The notes below the pieces were generated by a model, which saw nothing but the letters and a program-made list of their open reading frames with translations, did no database searches and was not told the origin of the DNA. From Paractinoplanes brasiliensis (lineage in GTDB: Bacteria > Actinomycetota > Actinomycetes > Mycobacteriales > Micromonosporaceae), in contig NZ_SNWR01000001.1 in the NCBI RefSeq assembly GCF_004362215.1, forward strand, positions 6,988,001-7,052,000: a stretch of DNA of 64,000 bases. Reading direction: 5' to 3'. This document shows, piece after piece, positions 25,472 through 34,841 of the stretch. Each line of letters opens with the position of its first letter. Within the stretch, counting starts at the first letter, position 1. Both the position numbers and the translations under genes were made by a program.

Positions 25472-26992
25472 GTGCGTCGTTCGAAGCTGAAGAAGTACTC
25501 GGTGCTGACCGCGGTGCTCGCCGGTACGGCGGGTGTGGCGGCCACGGCCCCGGCCCAGGCCGTTGCCGCCGGGACCACCTTGAAGCTGGCCGCGGGCCAC
25601 GACGCGTACGTCTCGAACGTCCGCACCGGTGTCGTCTTCGGCAACGAGACCAAGCTGGTCGCCGGCATCGCGGGCAAGGAGACGAAGACCTCGTTCCTGC
25701 AGTTCGCGGTCCCGGCCGGCACCAAGGTCGCCGGCGCCCGCCTGAAGCTGACCACGCAGGCCCAGACGACCAGCACGGTCACGCTGCGCCAGGTGGCGAA
25801 GACCAACTGGACCGAGGCCAAGCTCACCGCGGCCAACGCTCCCGCGCTCGGCTCCGTGCTGGCAAGCGCCGTCCCCGGCACGACGGTCAGCTTCGACCTG
25901 GGCAAGGTCGTCAAGGGCCCCGGCACGTACGCGTTCGCCCTGTCCTCGACCGGCGCGGCGGTGCGTTTCCAGTCGGCCGAGGCCGGCAGCGGCGCCCCGG
26001 TCCTGGAGGTCACCACGCAGGGCGACGTGTCGCCGCCGGTGGCCAAGCCGGCCGGTGACTGCGTGACCGACGCGAAGCTTGTTCCCTCGTGTGGCGTGCT
26101 GTGGGGCGCCGCGGCCGGTGGTTTCACGACCGCGCCGCGCGACCAGGCCCTCAAGGACTGGGAGAAGCTCAGCGGCCGCACCTCGACGATCTACCACACC
26201 TACCACAAGGGTGACGAGAACTTCCCGACCAAGGCCGAGATCGCGATGACCGGCGACTCCGCCAACCCGCGGGTGCTGCTGACCAACTGGAAGATCGCGT
26301 ACGGCTCGACGTGGGCGAAGGTGGCCAAGGGCGAGCAGAACAAGCGGATCGATGCGTTCGCCGCGCGCGCCAAGACGTACGGGAAGAAGTTCTTCCTGGT
26401 TCTGAACCACGAGCCGGAGAACGATGTTGTGGCCAGGGCCGGCTCGGGCTTCGAGGCGAAGGACTTCGCCGCCATGTACCGCCACACGATCCTGCGTCTG
26501 CGCTCGCAGGGCGTCACCAACGTCGTCAACGTGATGGCGTACATGGGTAACGAGAAGTGGATGGCCCAGTCGTGGTGGAAGGACCTGTACCCCGGTGACG
26601 ACGTCGTCGACTGGATGGGTCTCGACTCGTACGTGAGCGTCGAGCCCGGCTACTACCACTTCGGCAAGTTCAACGACCTGCTCGACCGCGCGCCGACCGG
26701 TGGTGGCCTGGGCTTCTACGAGTGGTCCACCACCAAGCACGCCGCCAAGCCGATCATGGTCGCCGAGTGGGGCGCCTACCACCGCGTCAACAAGGTCACC
26801 GACAAGTCGGCGATGTTCAACAGCGTGCTGCCCGAGCTGGCCAAGCGTCCGGCCGTGAAGGCGATCGTGTACTTCGACACCAAGAAGGACGACGAGGGCG
26901 ACCGCGACATCAGCATCAACAGCACGCCGGCCGCGCTGGCCGCGTTCAAGAAGCTGGCCGCGGACCCGATCTTCAAGGTGAAGCTGGGCTGA
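25472..26992 (+). CDS. Secreted GH26-like glycosidase with DNRLRE/CBM domain
   Basis: A 506-residue exported protein that begins at a GTG preceded by GGGGGAG. The signal peptide ends near APAQAVAA (about residue 32). Residues 35-185 form a beta-sandwich of the DNRLRE/CBM96 type (LAAGHDAYVSN...KTSFLQFAVP), a likely carbohydrate-binding module. The C-terminal 300 residues look like a GH26-type (beta/alpha)8 barrel, with the probable acid/base glutamate in LVLNHEPEN (about 313) and the nucleophile in MVAEWGAYH (about 432). GH26 enzymes cut beta-mannans or related glucans. A strong hairpin terminator follows, and the gene is monocistronic. Confidence 0.85.
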   Translation: MRRSKLKKYSVLTAVLAGTAGVAATAPAQAVAAGTTLKLAAGHDAYVSNVRTGVVFGNETKLVAGIAGKETKTSFLQFAVPAGTKVAGARLKLTTQAQTTSTVTLRQVAKTNWTEAKLTAANAPALGSVLASAVPGTTVSFDLGKVVKGPGTYAFALSSTGAAVRFQSAEAGSGAPVLEVTTQGDVSPPVAKPAGDCVTDAKLVPSCGVLWGAAAGGFTTAPRDQALKDWEKLSGRTSTIYHTYHKGDENFPTKAEIAMTGDSANPRVLLTNWKIAYGSTWAKVAKGEQNKRIDAFAARAKTYGKKFFLVLNHEPENDVVARAGSGFEAKDFAAMYRHTILRLRSQGVTNVVNVMAYMGNEKWMAQSWWKDLYPGDDVVDWMGLDSYVSVEPGYYHFGKFNDLLDRAPTGGGLGFYEWSTTKHAAKPIMVAEWGAYHRVNKVTDKSAMFNSVLPELAKRPAVKAIVYFDTKKDDEGDRDISINSTPAALAAFKKLAADPIFKVKLG

Positions 26993-27005
26993 CGCTCCGC
27001 AGGTG

Positions 27006-27060
27006 ACGGCGGCTTCCCCGTACGGGGGAGGCCGCCGTTCCTGTTTCCCGGGGTTTTTCT
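27006..27060 (+). terminator. Rho-independent terminator after the GH26-like gene
   Basis: ACGGCGGCTTCCCC pairs with GGGGGAGGCCGCCGT (27006-27038) around a short GTAC loop, and a GTTTTTC tract follows at about 27053. It begins 14 bases after the stop codon. Confidence 0.8.
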
Positions 27061-27123
27061 CAGGTGGCCGTACGCGAACCCGAAAAGCTGAACGCCGTAC
27101 GCGAGGACAGGGGGAGGGCCGCG

Positions 27124-29625
27124 ATGACGTCGGGCACCGCCCTGGTCGCCTTCGGTGTCGCCGTCGTGGCGGTGCTGGTGGGGCGCCGCCGTACGTCCCG
27201 GGTCCGGCTCGCCTGGTTCGGTCTCGGCGCCGGCGCCCTGTCCGAGGCCGTCGGCCTCCTCGCCGAGGGGCCGCGGAACGCCGGTCACTTGGCGACGGCC
27301 GTGTTCGTCACGCTCGCGCTGCTCGCCCTCCCGCAACCTCAGCGGTCCTGGATGAGCCGGCTGCGCGGCGTCGTGGACGCGCTGCTGATCGCCAGTTCGC
27401 TGCTGCTGGCCAGCTGGAATCTCGTGCTCGCCCCGGCCGGGCCGGGCGGCGACCCGCTGCTGACGGCTCTGCCGATCGCCGATGTGGTGCTCGGCACCGT
27501 CGCGATCGTCGCGATCGCCCGCCGGCGCCGCGGTTGGCGGGAGTCCTCCACGCTCATGCTGATGTGCACCGGTCTGCTCCTGATCGCGGTGGGTGACAGC
27601 GTCGCCGTCCGGCTGGCGGTCGAGGACGTCACCGGCTGGGCGGCGTTGCCCCAGGCGGGTGGCCTGGCCGGTTACGGGATGCTGCTGCTGGCCGCCGTCC
27701 GCGCGGCGGGCATGAACCTCCGCGACGAACGCGAACCGGACGTCGAGACGGTCGTGACCCCGCGATCGGCCGGCCTGCTGCTCCCGTACGTGGTCGTGCT
27801 CGCCGCCCTGGTCCCCGGCACCTTGTGGCTCGCCACCGGGGATGCGAGCTCGGCCGGCTTCGTGTGGTGCCGGTCGGTGACGATCGCCCTGATCGTGCTG
27901 CGCGGGCTGATCCTGGTGCTCGACAACCGTCAGCTGGCTCGTCGCCTCGAGGAAAGCGTCACCGGCCGTACGGCGGAATTGGCCGGCAGCGAGCAGCGCT
28001 TCCGTGCCCTGGTCGAGCAGAGCTCTGACTCGCTGGCGATCCTCGAGGCCGACTCGACCGTGCGCTATCAGAGCTCGTCGGTGGAGCGCATCTTCGGCTA
28101 TCCCGCGTCGGTGCTGGTCGGCCTGCGACTCGTCGACGTCGTCGGCAAGCGGGCCGCACCGAGGATCCTGGCCGGGATCGAGGACGTGCTCGGCCGCCCC
28201 GGCAGCGTCAGCACGTTCCCGGTGACCTTGCGCCACCGGGACGACACCTGGCGTCTGGCCGAGATGACCGTCACCAATCTGCTCGACGACCCGTACGTGC
28301 GGGGTCTGGTCTTCAACACCCGTGACCTGAGCGAGGCCGAGCGGCTGCAGGACCAGCTCCGGCACGAGGCCCATCACGACGCGCTGACCGGGCTCGTCAA
28401 CCGGGTGTTGTTCCGCGAGCGGCTGGCCTCGGTGTTCGGCGACGGGGTGGCGATCCTCTTCCTCGATCTGGACGGGTTCAAGCAGGTCAACGACATCCTC
28501 GGGCACGCGGCCGGTGACCAGTTGCTGGTGCGGGTGGCCGCGCGGCTGGTCGAGGTCGTCCCGGATCCGGGCACGGTGGCCCGGCTCGGCGGGGACGAGT
28601 TCGCGGTGATCACCGATGCGTCCGAAGCGGAGTCGCTGGCCGCCCGCATCCTGCGACGCCTCGACGAGCCGTTCGTGGTGCACGGGCGTGAGCTGCACGT
28701 GGGGGCGGGCATCGGGCTCGCGTCCGCCGCCGACGCCACCGACATCGAGCAGCTGCAGCGCAACGCCGACCTGGCCATGTACAAGGCCAAGGAGGCCGGC
28801 GGCGGGGTCTACGCGACCTACGACCCGGCGATGCACGACGCGCTGACGCAACGGCTGTCCCTGGCCGGCGATCTGCGCCGCGCGCTGGAACGCGACGAGC
28901 TGGTGCTCCACTATCAGCCGACCGTCGACCTGGCCACGGGTGAGATCAAAGGCTTCGAGGCCCTCGTACGGTGGGAGCACCCCACCCGCGGCATGGTGCC
29001 GCCGCTCGATTTCATCGGCATCGCGGAGTCGACCGGCCTGATCGTGCCGCTGGGCCGCTGGGTGCTGGCCGAGGCGTGCCGCCAGGCGGTGGCTTGGGGA
29101 CGCCCGCTGACCATGGCCGTGAACGTGTCGGTCCGCCAGTTCGAGGCGGGTGACCTGGCCGCGACGGTGGCCGAGGTGCTGGCCGAGACCGGGATGCCGG
29201 CCGGTCGGCTGTGCCTCGAGATGACCGAGAGCGTGCTGCTCACCGACACCGACGAGAACCTGTCGCGAATCGTCGGCCTGAAGGCGCTCGGCGTCATGCT
29301 GGCCATGGACGACTTCGGCACGGGCTACTCGTCGCTGGCCTACTTGCGGCGCTTCCCGATGGACGTGCTCAAGATCGACCGGTCCTTCGTCGACCGGCTG
29401 GGCGAGGGCGACGCCGAGGACGAGACGCTGGTCCGGACCATCGTACGGCTGGGACACCGCTTCGGGATGAGGACGGTGGCCGAGGGCATCGAGAACGAGG
29501 CGCAGATGTCGGCGCTGCGCGGGATGGGATGCGATTTCGGCCAGGGTTACTTCCTGTCGCGGCCGCTGCCCGCCCGGCAGGCCGGAGCGCTGCTCGAAGC
29601 CGGAGTGCCCGCCTCCACCCCGTGA
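27124..29625 (+). CDS. PAS-GGDEF-EAL cyclic di-GMP protein with membrane sensor
   Basis: An 833-residue protein; the ATG at 27124 follows GGGGGAGGG closely, whereas an in-frame GTG 20 codons upstream has nothing. About eight membrane helices (residues 5-265) make a sensor, followed by a PAS domain (about 290-410), GGDEF (active site intact at 489-493) and EAL (intact at 612-614, with DFGTGYSSL near 730). It could therefore both make and degrade cyclic di-GMP. The residues before GGDEF (VPDPGTVARL) lack the RxxD inhibitory site, so product inhibition is not expected. Cyclic di-GMP controls development in actinomycetes; nothing in the surroundings indicates its signal. Confidence 0.93.
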   Translation: MTSGTALVAFGVAVVAVLVGRRRTSRVRLAWFGLGAGALSEAVGLLAEGPRNAGHLATAVFVTLALLALPQPQRSWMSRLRGVVDALLIASSLLLASWNLVLAPAGPGGDPLLTALPIADVVLGTVAIVAIARRRRGWRESSTLMLMCTGLLLIAVGDSVAVRLAVEDVTGWAALPQAGGLAGYGMLLLAAVRAAGMNLRDEREPDVETVVTPRSAGLLLPYVVVLAALVPGTLWLATGDASSAGFVWCRSVTIALIVLRGLILVLDNRQLARRLEESVTGRTAELAGSEQRFRALVEQSSDSLAILEADSTVRYQSSSVERIFGYPASVLVGLRLVDVVGKRAAPRILAGIEDVLGRPGSVSTFPVTLRHRDDTWRLAEMTVTNLLDDPYVRGLVFNTRDLSEAERLQDQLRHEAHHDALTGLVNRVLFRERLASVFGDGVAILFLDLDGFKQVNDILGHAAGDQLLVRVAARLVEVVPDPGTVARLGGDEFAVITDASEAESLAARILRRLDEPFVVHGRELHVGAGIGLASAADATDIEQLQRNADLAMYKAKEAGGGVYATYDPAMHDALTQRLSLAGDLRRALERDELVLHYQPTVDLATGEIKGFEALVRWEHPTRGMVPPLDFIGIAESTGLIVPLGRWVLAEACRQAVAWGRPLTMAVNVSVRQFEAGDLAATVAEVLAETGMPAGRLCLEMTESVLLTDTDENLSRIVGLKALGVMLAMDDFGTGYSSLAYLRRFPMDVLKIDRSFVDRLGEGDAEDETLVRTIVRLGHRFGMRTVAEGIENEAQMSALRGMGCDFGQGYFLSRPLPARQAGALLEAGVPASTP

Positions 29626-29708
29626 TTCGCCCCGCGTCGCCGTCGCATCGCTGCGATTCGTGCCAGGATGAAGGCGAGAGTCCGGGTTCAAGGAAGAGAC
29701 TAGGGCAA

Positions 29709-31346
29709 ATGAGCGAACACGTTTCTGACAGCGCCGAGTGGCTTGCGCTGCAGGGCCACGCCGAGAAGTTCAACGGGGTGCACCTGCGCGACCTCTTCGG
29801 CAGCGACCCGAATCGCGGCGAGCGCCTGACCGCGCGGGTGGCCGACCTCACCGTCGACTACAGCAAGAACCTGGTCGACGACGAAGTGCTGACCGCTCTG
29901 CTGGCGCTGGGCGAACGGGCCGGGCTGCGCGAGCGTACGGCCGCCATGTTCGCCGGCGAGCACATCAACATCACCGAGGACAGGGCCGTGCTGCACACCG
30001 CCCTGCGCCTGCCGCGCGAGGCCACGCTCGTGGTCGACGGGCAGGACGTGGTGGCCGAGGTGCACGAGGTGCTCGATCGCATGGGCGCCTTCAGTGACCG
30101 CGTACGGTCGGGGGAGTGGACCGGGCACACCGGTCAGCGCATCAAGACCGTCGTGAACATCGGCATCGGCGGCTCGGACCTCGGCCCCGTGATGGCGTAC
30201 GAGGCACTCAAGGCCTTCAAATCGCCCGAGATCGAGTGCCGGTTCATCTCCAACATCGACCCCACCGACCTCTATCAGAAGACGCACGACCTCGACCCGG
30301 CGACGACGCTGTTCATCATCGTCTCCAAGACGTTCGGCACGCAGGAGACGCTGACCAACGCGACTGAGGCGCGCAACTGGCTGCTGGCCGGCCTGGGCGA
30401 GGGCGCGGGCGCGGACGCGGTCGCCAAGCACTTCGTGGCGGTGAGCACGAACGCCAAGCGGGTCAGCGACTTCGGCATCGACACCGCCAACATGTTCGGC
30501 TTCTGGGACTGGGTGGGCGGTCGCTACTCGTTGCCCTCGGCGGTCGGCCTGTCGGTCATGGTGGCGGTCGGCAAGGAGAACTTCGCCGACATGCTCGCCG
30601 GTTACCGCGCCGTCGATGAGCACTTCCTCAACACGCCGCTGGAGTCGAACGTCCCGGCGCTGCTCGGCCTGCTCAACGTCTGGTACGACACGTTCCTGGG
30701 CGCCCAGTCGCACGCCGTCCTGCCGTACTCGCAGTACCTGCACCGCTTCGCGGCCTACCTCCAGCAGCTCACCATGGAGAGCAACGGCAAGTCCGTACGT
30801 CTCGACGGCTCGCCCGCGTCGTTCCAGACCGGCGAGATCTTCTGGGGCGAGCCCGGCACCAACGGGCAGCACGCGTTCTACCAGCTCATCCACCAGGGCA
30901 CCAAGATGATCCCGGCCGACTTCATCGGGTTCAGCAAGCCCAACCACGACATCGGCGAGATGCACGACCTGTTCATGTCGAACTTCTTCGCCCAGACCGG
31001 GGCTCTCGCTTTCGGCCGTACGCTCGACCAGGTGCTCGCCGAGGGCACCTCGCCCGAGATCGCGCCGCACCGGGTCATGCAGGGCAACCACCCGACGACC
31101 ACCATCCTCGCCGAGGAGCTGACCCCGTCCGTCCTCGGTCAGCTGATCGCGCTCTACGAGCACATCACGTTCACCCAGGGCACGATCTGGCAGATCAACT
31201 CCTTCGACCAGTGGGGTGTCGAGCTCGGCAAGGTGATGGCCAACCAGCTCGCGCCCAAGCTGACCGCGTCGTCGGCGCCGGCCACGGACGACGACTCGTC
31301 GACCAACGCCCTCATCAAGCTCTACCGCTCGCAGCGCGGCCGCTGA
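29709..31346 (+). CDS. pgi: Glucose-6-phosphate isomerase
   Basis: A 545-residue enzyme that interconverts glucose 6-phosphate and fructose 6-phosphate in glycolysis. The ATG at 29709 has AGGG 5 bases upstream. The family's signatures are present: VNIGIGGSDLGPVMAYEAL (about 150-168), the first PROSITE-type segment around SKTFGTQETLTNA (about 205) and the second around the catalytic glutamate and lysine (NSFDQWGVELGK, about 497-508). Length is normal for the long bacterial form. It is the one clear core-metabolism gene in the window, and it seems to be a single-gene unit, though the next gene starts only 34 bases downstream. Confidence 0.97.
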   Translation: MSEHVSDSAEWLALQGHAEKFNGVHLRDLFGSDPNRGERLTARVADLTVDYSKNLVDDEVLTALLALGERAGLRERTAAMFAGEHINITEDRAVLHTALRLPREATLVVDGQDVVAEVHEVLDRMGAFSDRVRSGEWTGHTGQRIKTVVNIGIGGSDLGPVMAYEALKAFKSPEIECRFISNIDPTDLYQKTHDLDPATTLFIIVSKTFGTQETLTNATEARNWLLAGLGEGAGADAVAKHFVAVSTNAKRVSDFGIDTANMFGFWDWVGGRYSLPSAVGLSVMVAVGKENFADMLAGYRAVDEHFLNTPLESNVPALLGLLNVWYDTFLGAQSHAVLPYSQYLHRFAAYLQQLTMESNGKSVRLDGSPASFQTGEIFWGEPGTNGQHAFYQLIHQGTKMIPADFIGFSKPNHDIGEMHDLFMSNFFAQTGALAFGRTLDQVLAEGTSPEIAPHRVMQGNHPTTTILAEELTPSVLGQLIALYEHITFTQGTIWQINSFDQWGVELGKVMANQLAPKLTASSAPATDDDSSTNALIKLYRSQRGR

Positions 31347-31379
31347 TTTTTGTCGGACCCGGGTTCTAGGGTCGTCGTC

Positions 31380-32450
31380 ATGGACTCGACGACGGCCCTG
31401 GGCCTGCGAATGACCAGCCTGCTGCTGCGGGGCAACGCTCCCGGCTCGGTGGCGGGCATCGTCGAGTGGTTCGGCGCGATGCAGGCTCAAGATGTCAACA
31501 GCGGCCTCTGGTCACTCGGCCGCCGCCTGCCCGGCTGGACGCTCGAGCAGGTCAGCGAGGCTCTGGAAGAGAAAACCGTCCTGCGTACGTGGCCCATGCG
31601 CGGCACGGTGCATTTCGTGCCCGCGGCCGACGCGCACTGGATGCTCGACCTGATGGGCGTCCGCGCCCTCGCCGGGGCGGCCAAACGACGTGAGACCCTC
31701 GGGCTCGACGAGGCGACCGCCGACCTCGCCGTCGAGGTTCTCGGCGCGGCGCTCAAGGGTGGCGGCCGGCTCACCCGGGCCGAGTGCATGACGGCGCTGG
31801 CCGACGGCGGTGTCGAGATCGCCGGTCAGCGGGGCTATCACCTGCTCTGGTACGCGTCTCAGCGCGGCGTCACGGCCATCGCGCCCCACGTCGGCAAGGA
31901 ACAGACGTTCGTGCTGCTCGACGAGTGGGTGCCGGCGCCTCGCCGTCCCTCCCGCGAGGAAGCGCTGGCCACCGTCGCGCTGCGCTACTTCCGCAGCCAC
32001 GGCCCCGCGACCCGCAAGGATTTCGCTGGTTGGACGGGCCTGACGATGACCGACTGCCGCGCGGGCATCACGGCCGCCGGCGATCAGCTGACCACGGTGG
32101 ACGTCGACGGCGTCGAGATGACCATGGCAGCGGACGCTCCCGACCTCGGGGCGGGGGAGTGGCTGGCGTTGCCCGGCTTCGACGAGTACATGCTGGGCTA
32201 CAAGGACCGCTCGCTGTTCACCGACAACGTCGACGCGATCGTGCCCGGCGGCAACGGCGTGTTCCGCTCGACACTCGTCCAGGGTGGCCGGGTGCGCGCG
32301 ACGTGGACCCGCACCCTCACCCGCAAGGGCGTCACCGTGACCGTCGAGCCGTTCACGGATCTCACCGCGCGCGACCGTGAAGCCGCGGCCGAGGCGCTCG
32401 AGCCGTACGCGGCCTATCTCGGTTTGCCACTGACTGTTAAGAACCCTTGA
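31380..32450 (+). CDS. AlkZ-like winged-helix protein (HTH_42, possible DNA glycosylase)
   Basis: A 356-residue member of the AlkZ/YcaQ-type family (winged helix DNA-binding domain-containing protein). AlkZ enzymes excise alkylated bases or unhook crosslinks, using a QxQ motif; here the N-terminal region reads GAMQAQDVNSGLWSLG (about residue 33), so the two glutamines are kept. Three winged-helix repeats are expected over the rest; LRTWPMRGTVHFVP and WLALPGFDEYMLGYKDR are family hallmarks. It begins at the ATG at 31380, downstream of pgi. In Streptomyces a relative protects against azinomycin; here there is no biosynthetic cluster, and the substrate is unknown. Confidence 0.85.
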   Translation: MDSTTALGLRMTSLLLRGNAPGSVAGIVEWFGAMQAQDVNSGLWSLGRRLPGWTLEQVSEALEEKTVLRTWPMRGTVHFVPAADAHWMLDLMGVRALAGAAKRRETLGLDEATADLAVEVLGAALKGGGRLTRAECMTALADGGVEIAGQRGYHLLWYASQRGVTAIAPHVGKEQTFVLLDEWVPAPRRPSREEALATVALRYFRSHGPATRKDFAGWTGLTMTDCRAGITAAGDQLTTVDVDGVEMTMAADAPDLGAGEWLALPGFDEYMLGYKDRSLFTDNVDAIVPGGNGVFRSTLVQGGRVRATWTRTLTRKGVTVTVEPFTDLTARDREAAAEALEPYAAYLGLPLTVKNP

Positions 32451-32464
32451 TATTTATATATGTG
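32447..32464 (+). promoter_or_regulatory. AT-rich promoter element before the chitinase gene
   Basis: TTGATATTTATATATGTG is a striking AT-rich island that overlaps the stop of the preceding gene, 50 bases upstream of the chitinase ATG. Several -10-like hexamers (TTATAT, TATATA) overlap here. I see no DasR or chitin-repeat operator nearby. Confidence 0.5.
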
Positions 32465-32513
32465 AACTCCATGATGTGCGTAACGCAGGCCACAGACGCA
32501 TCGAGGAGTCGCC

Positions 32514-33836
32514 ATGGGTGTCCGTCGGAGAGTGTTGGCGCTGGCCGCAGCGCTCGGAGTGGCCGCGGGCGGGTTCGCCGTCGTCGTGGCCGGCGGGGGT
32601 GTCGCGTCCGCCGCGGTGACCTGCTCGAGCACGACCTGGCGGGAAGGCCCGACGTACACCGCCGGCCAGCAGGTCACCTACAACGCCCACCTCTATCAGG
32701 CGCTCGTCACCCACACGGCCTGGGCGGGCACGGGCTGGAACCCGGCCGCCACGCCGACGCTGTGGACCGACCTCGGCGCCTGCACGGGCGGCCCCACGAC
32801 CCCGCCCCCGACCACCGCGCCCCCCACCACCCTGCCTCCGACCACCCTGCCTCCGACGACCCCGCCGCCGAGCTCGCCGCCGCCGGGTTGTGCCGTGCGC
32901 GGTAAGCCGGCGGGCAAGGTGCTGCAGGGCTACTGGGAGAACTGGGACGGCGCCGCCAACGGCGTGCACCCCGGCATGGGCTGGATCCCGATGAACGACA
33001 GCCGGATCACCCAGCACGGCTACAACGTGCTCATGGCCGCCTTCCCGGTGATCCGCTCCGACGGCACGGTGCTGTGGGAGAACGGCATGGACGCCGGTGT
33101 CCGGGTGCCCACCGCCGCCGAGATCTGCGCGGCCAAACAGCAGGGCGCGACGATCCTCATGTCGATCGGCGGCGCCACCGCGGGCATCGACCTCAGCTCG
33201 GCCGCCGTCGCCGACCGGTTCGTCACCACGATCGTGCCGATCCTCAAGCAGTACAGCTTCGACGGCATCGACATCGACATCGAGACCGGCCTGACCGGCA
33301 GCGGCAACATCAACCAGCTGTCGACCTCGCAGGCCAACCTGATCCGCATCATCGACGGCGTGCTCGCCGCGATGCCGTCCAACTTCGGCCTGACCATGGC
33401 GCCCGAGACCGCGTACGTGACCGGCGGCAGCGTCACCTACGGCTCGATCTGGGGCTCCTACCTGCCGATCATCAAGAAGTACCTGGACAACGGCCGCCTG
33501 TGGTGGCTGAACATGCAGTACTACAACGGCTCGATGTACGGCTGCGGCGGCGACTCGTACAGCGCCGGCACGGTGCAGGGCTTCACCGTCCAGACGCAGT
33601 GCCTGGCCAACGGCCTGACCATCCAGGGCACAACCATCCGCATCCCGTACGACAAGCAGGTCCCCGGCCTCCCCGCCCAACCGGGCGCGGGCGGCGGCTA
33701 CATGACACCGGCGCTGGTCACCCAGGCGTACAACAGCGTCCCCGGCATCAAGGGCCTGATGACCTGGTCGATCAACTGGGACGGCTCCCGAGGCTGGACC
33801 TTCGGCGACAACGTGAAGCGCCTGCAGGGCCGCTGA
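32514..33836 (+). CDS. Secreted chitinase, CBM5/12 plus GH18
   Basis: A 440-residue exported chitinase that hydrolyses beta-1,4 bonds in chitin. CGAGGAG lies 6 bases before the ATG. The signal peptide ends near GGGVASAA (about residue 34). A type-3 chitin-binding domain follows (WREGPTYTAGQQVTYNAHLY, then LWTDLG), then a PPTTLPPTT linker, then the GH18 barrel. The catalytic motif DGIDIDIE lies at residues 250-257, with E257 as proton donor and D255 and D253 in the DxDxE row; MQYYNGS is also typical. Nothing is missing. It is flanked by an AT-rich promoter and a perfect terminator. Confidence 0.95.
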   Translation: MGVRRRVLALAAALGVAAGGFAVVVAGGGVASAAVTCSSTTWREGPTYTAGQQVTYNAHLYQALVTHTAWAGTGWNPAATPTLWTDLGACTGGPTTPPPTTAPPTTLPPTTLPPTTPPPSSPPPGCAVRGKPAGKVLQGYWENWDGAANGVHPGMGWIPMNDSRITQHGYNVLMAAFPVIRSDGTVLWENGMDAGVRVPTAAEICAAKQQGATILMSIGGATAGIDLSSAAVADRFVTTIVPILKQYSFDGIDIDIETGLTGSGNINQLSTSQANLIRIIDGVLAAMPSNFGLTMAPETAYVTGGSVTYGSIWGSYLPIIKKYLDNGRLWWLNMQYYNGSMYGCGGDSYSAGTVQGFTVQTQCLANGLTIQGTTIRIPYDKQVPGLPAQPGAGGGYMTPALVTQAYNSVPGIKGLMTWSINWDGSRGWTFGDNVKRLQGR

Positions 33837-33841
33837 GGCAG

Positions 33842-33873
33842 GGCCGGGCCGGTGCGGCAACACCGGCCCGGCC
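33842..33873. terminator. Bidirectional hairpin between convergent genes
   Basis: GGCCGGGCCGGTG (33842-33854) pairs perfectly with CACCGGCCCGGCC (33861-33873) across a CGGCAA loop, in the 39 bases between the stops of the chitinase and oxidase genes. Confidence 0.85.
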
Positions 33874-33875
33874 GT

Positions 33876-34841
33876 TCAGTGCCCGAGCAGGGGTGCGCAC
33901 AGCCGGGCCACCTCCTCGGCGCAGCCCCACGAGAGGCTCACCCCTGCCCCGCTGTGGCCGTAGTTGTGGACGATGTGGCGGTTGCCGAGGTCATCGTGCT
34001 CGAGGCGGACCTCGGGCCGGGACGGGCGGATCCCGGTGCGGTGACCGATGATCGTGGCGTTGCGGATCGCGGGGAAGATCTGGCTGCACCGGTCGACGAT
34101 GGCCTGGGCGATCTGACGGTCGGGGACGGGCTCGGCCTCGCCTTTCTCGGCGCTTCCGCCCAGCAGCAGCACGTCGCCCTGGGGCAGCAGGTATGTCATG
34201 TCGCCCAGTTCGTCGGTGTGCTCGGCGAAGAAGTCGGTCAGGCCGGGGTTCCGAACGGCGACGAGCTGCCCGCGGATGGGCTCGACCTCCGGGTCGGGAA
34301 CCAGTTCCCGCGCGCCCACTCCGCTGCAGTTGATCACGACGGGCGCGTCGGCGAACCCTTCGCTCAGGCTCTGCAGCCGCTCCCCGAAAAGCAGCTCCCC
34401 GCCGGCCGCGGCCAGCCGTCGCTGCAGTTCGTCGAGGTAGGCGGGCATGTCGATGATCGGCGCTGTGTAGTGCCAGCCATGGACGAAACCACCGGGGAGC
34501 TCCTCCGGCGCGCACTCGCGATAGCCCGGCAAGCTCAGCGCCCACCCCGGAGTCGCCATCGGTATCCGTGATGCCTCGACGCCGTCGAGGACGCGAACCC
34601 CGGGGAAGTCACGGCCGGCCAGGTCGACGAAGACGTCGTAGGACCGGGCCGCCCACACCTGGACCCGGGGATGGTTGGCATAGATGGGGTCCCAGATCGC
34701 GCCCGCGGCTGCCGAACTGCTCTCCGCAGGTTCTCGCTCGGCGCGTATCCGCACCCGGATGCCACTCTCGGCCAGACATACGCCCGTGGTCAGCCCGGAA
34801 ACACCGGCACCGACGACTAGCACATCGGTGTCGGAGGTCAT
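33876..34841 (-). CDS. D-amino-acid oxidase-like FAD oxidoreductase
   Basis: A 321-residue flavoprotein of the DAO family, which oxidises D-amino acids to keto acids with release of ammonia and hydrogen peroxide. From the ATG at 34841 the FAD fold begins at residue 5 (VLVVGAGVSGLTTGVCLAESG). The C-terminal half contains IIGHRTGIRPSRPEVRLE, matching the substrate-arginine segment of D-amino-acid oxidase, and the closing NYGHSGAGVSLSWGCAEEV flavin motif. A start 10 codons earlier is possible. It faces the SCO2521-like gene across a 288-bp gap. Confidence 0.9.
   Translation of the reverse strand: MTSDTDVLVVGAGVSGLTTGVCLAESGIRVRIRAEREPAESSSAAAGAIWDPIYANHPRVQVWAARSYDVFVDLAGRDFPGVRVLDGVEASRIPMATPGWALSLPGYRECAPEELPGGFVHGWHYTAPIIDMPAYLDELQRRLAAAGGELLFGERLQSLSEGFADAPVVINCSGVGARELVPDPEVEPIRGQLVAVRNPGLTDFFAEHTDELGDMTYLLPQGDVLLLGGSAEKGEAEPVPDRQIAQAIVDRCSQIFPAIRNATIIGHRTGIRPSRPEVRLEHDDLGNRHIVHNYGHSGAGVSLSWGCAEEVARLCAPLLGH

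Noticed and set aside
26776..29691. 971-codon minus-strand frame, the longest in the window
   Set aside because: Antisense to the GGDEF-EAL gene; the translation is His/Gln/Arg-rich with no recognisable motif, while both GGDEF and EAL are canonical on the plus strand.
33074..34051. 325-codon plus-strand frame across the chitinase end
   Set aside because: It is out of frame with the chitinase and continues through a perfect hairpin terminator into antisense of the oxidase gene.
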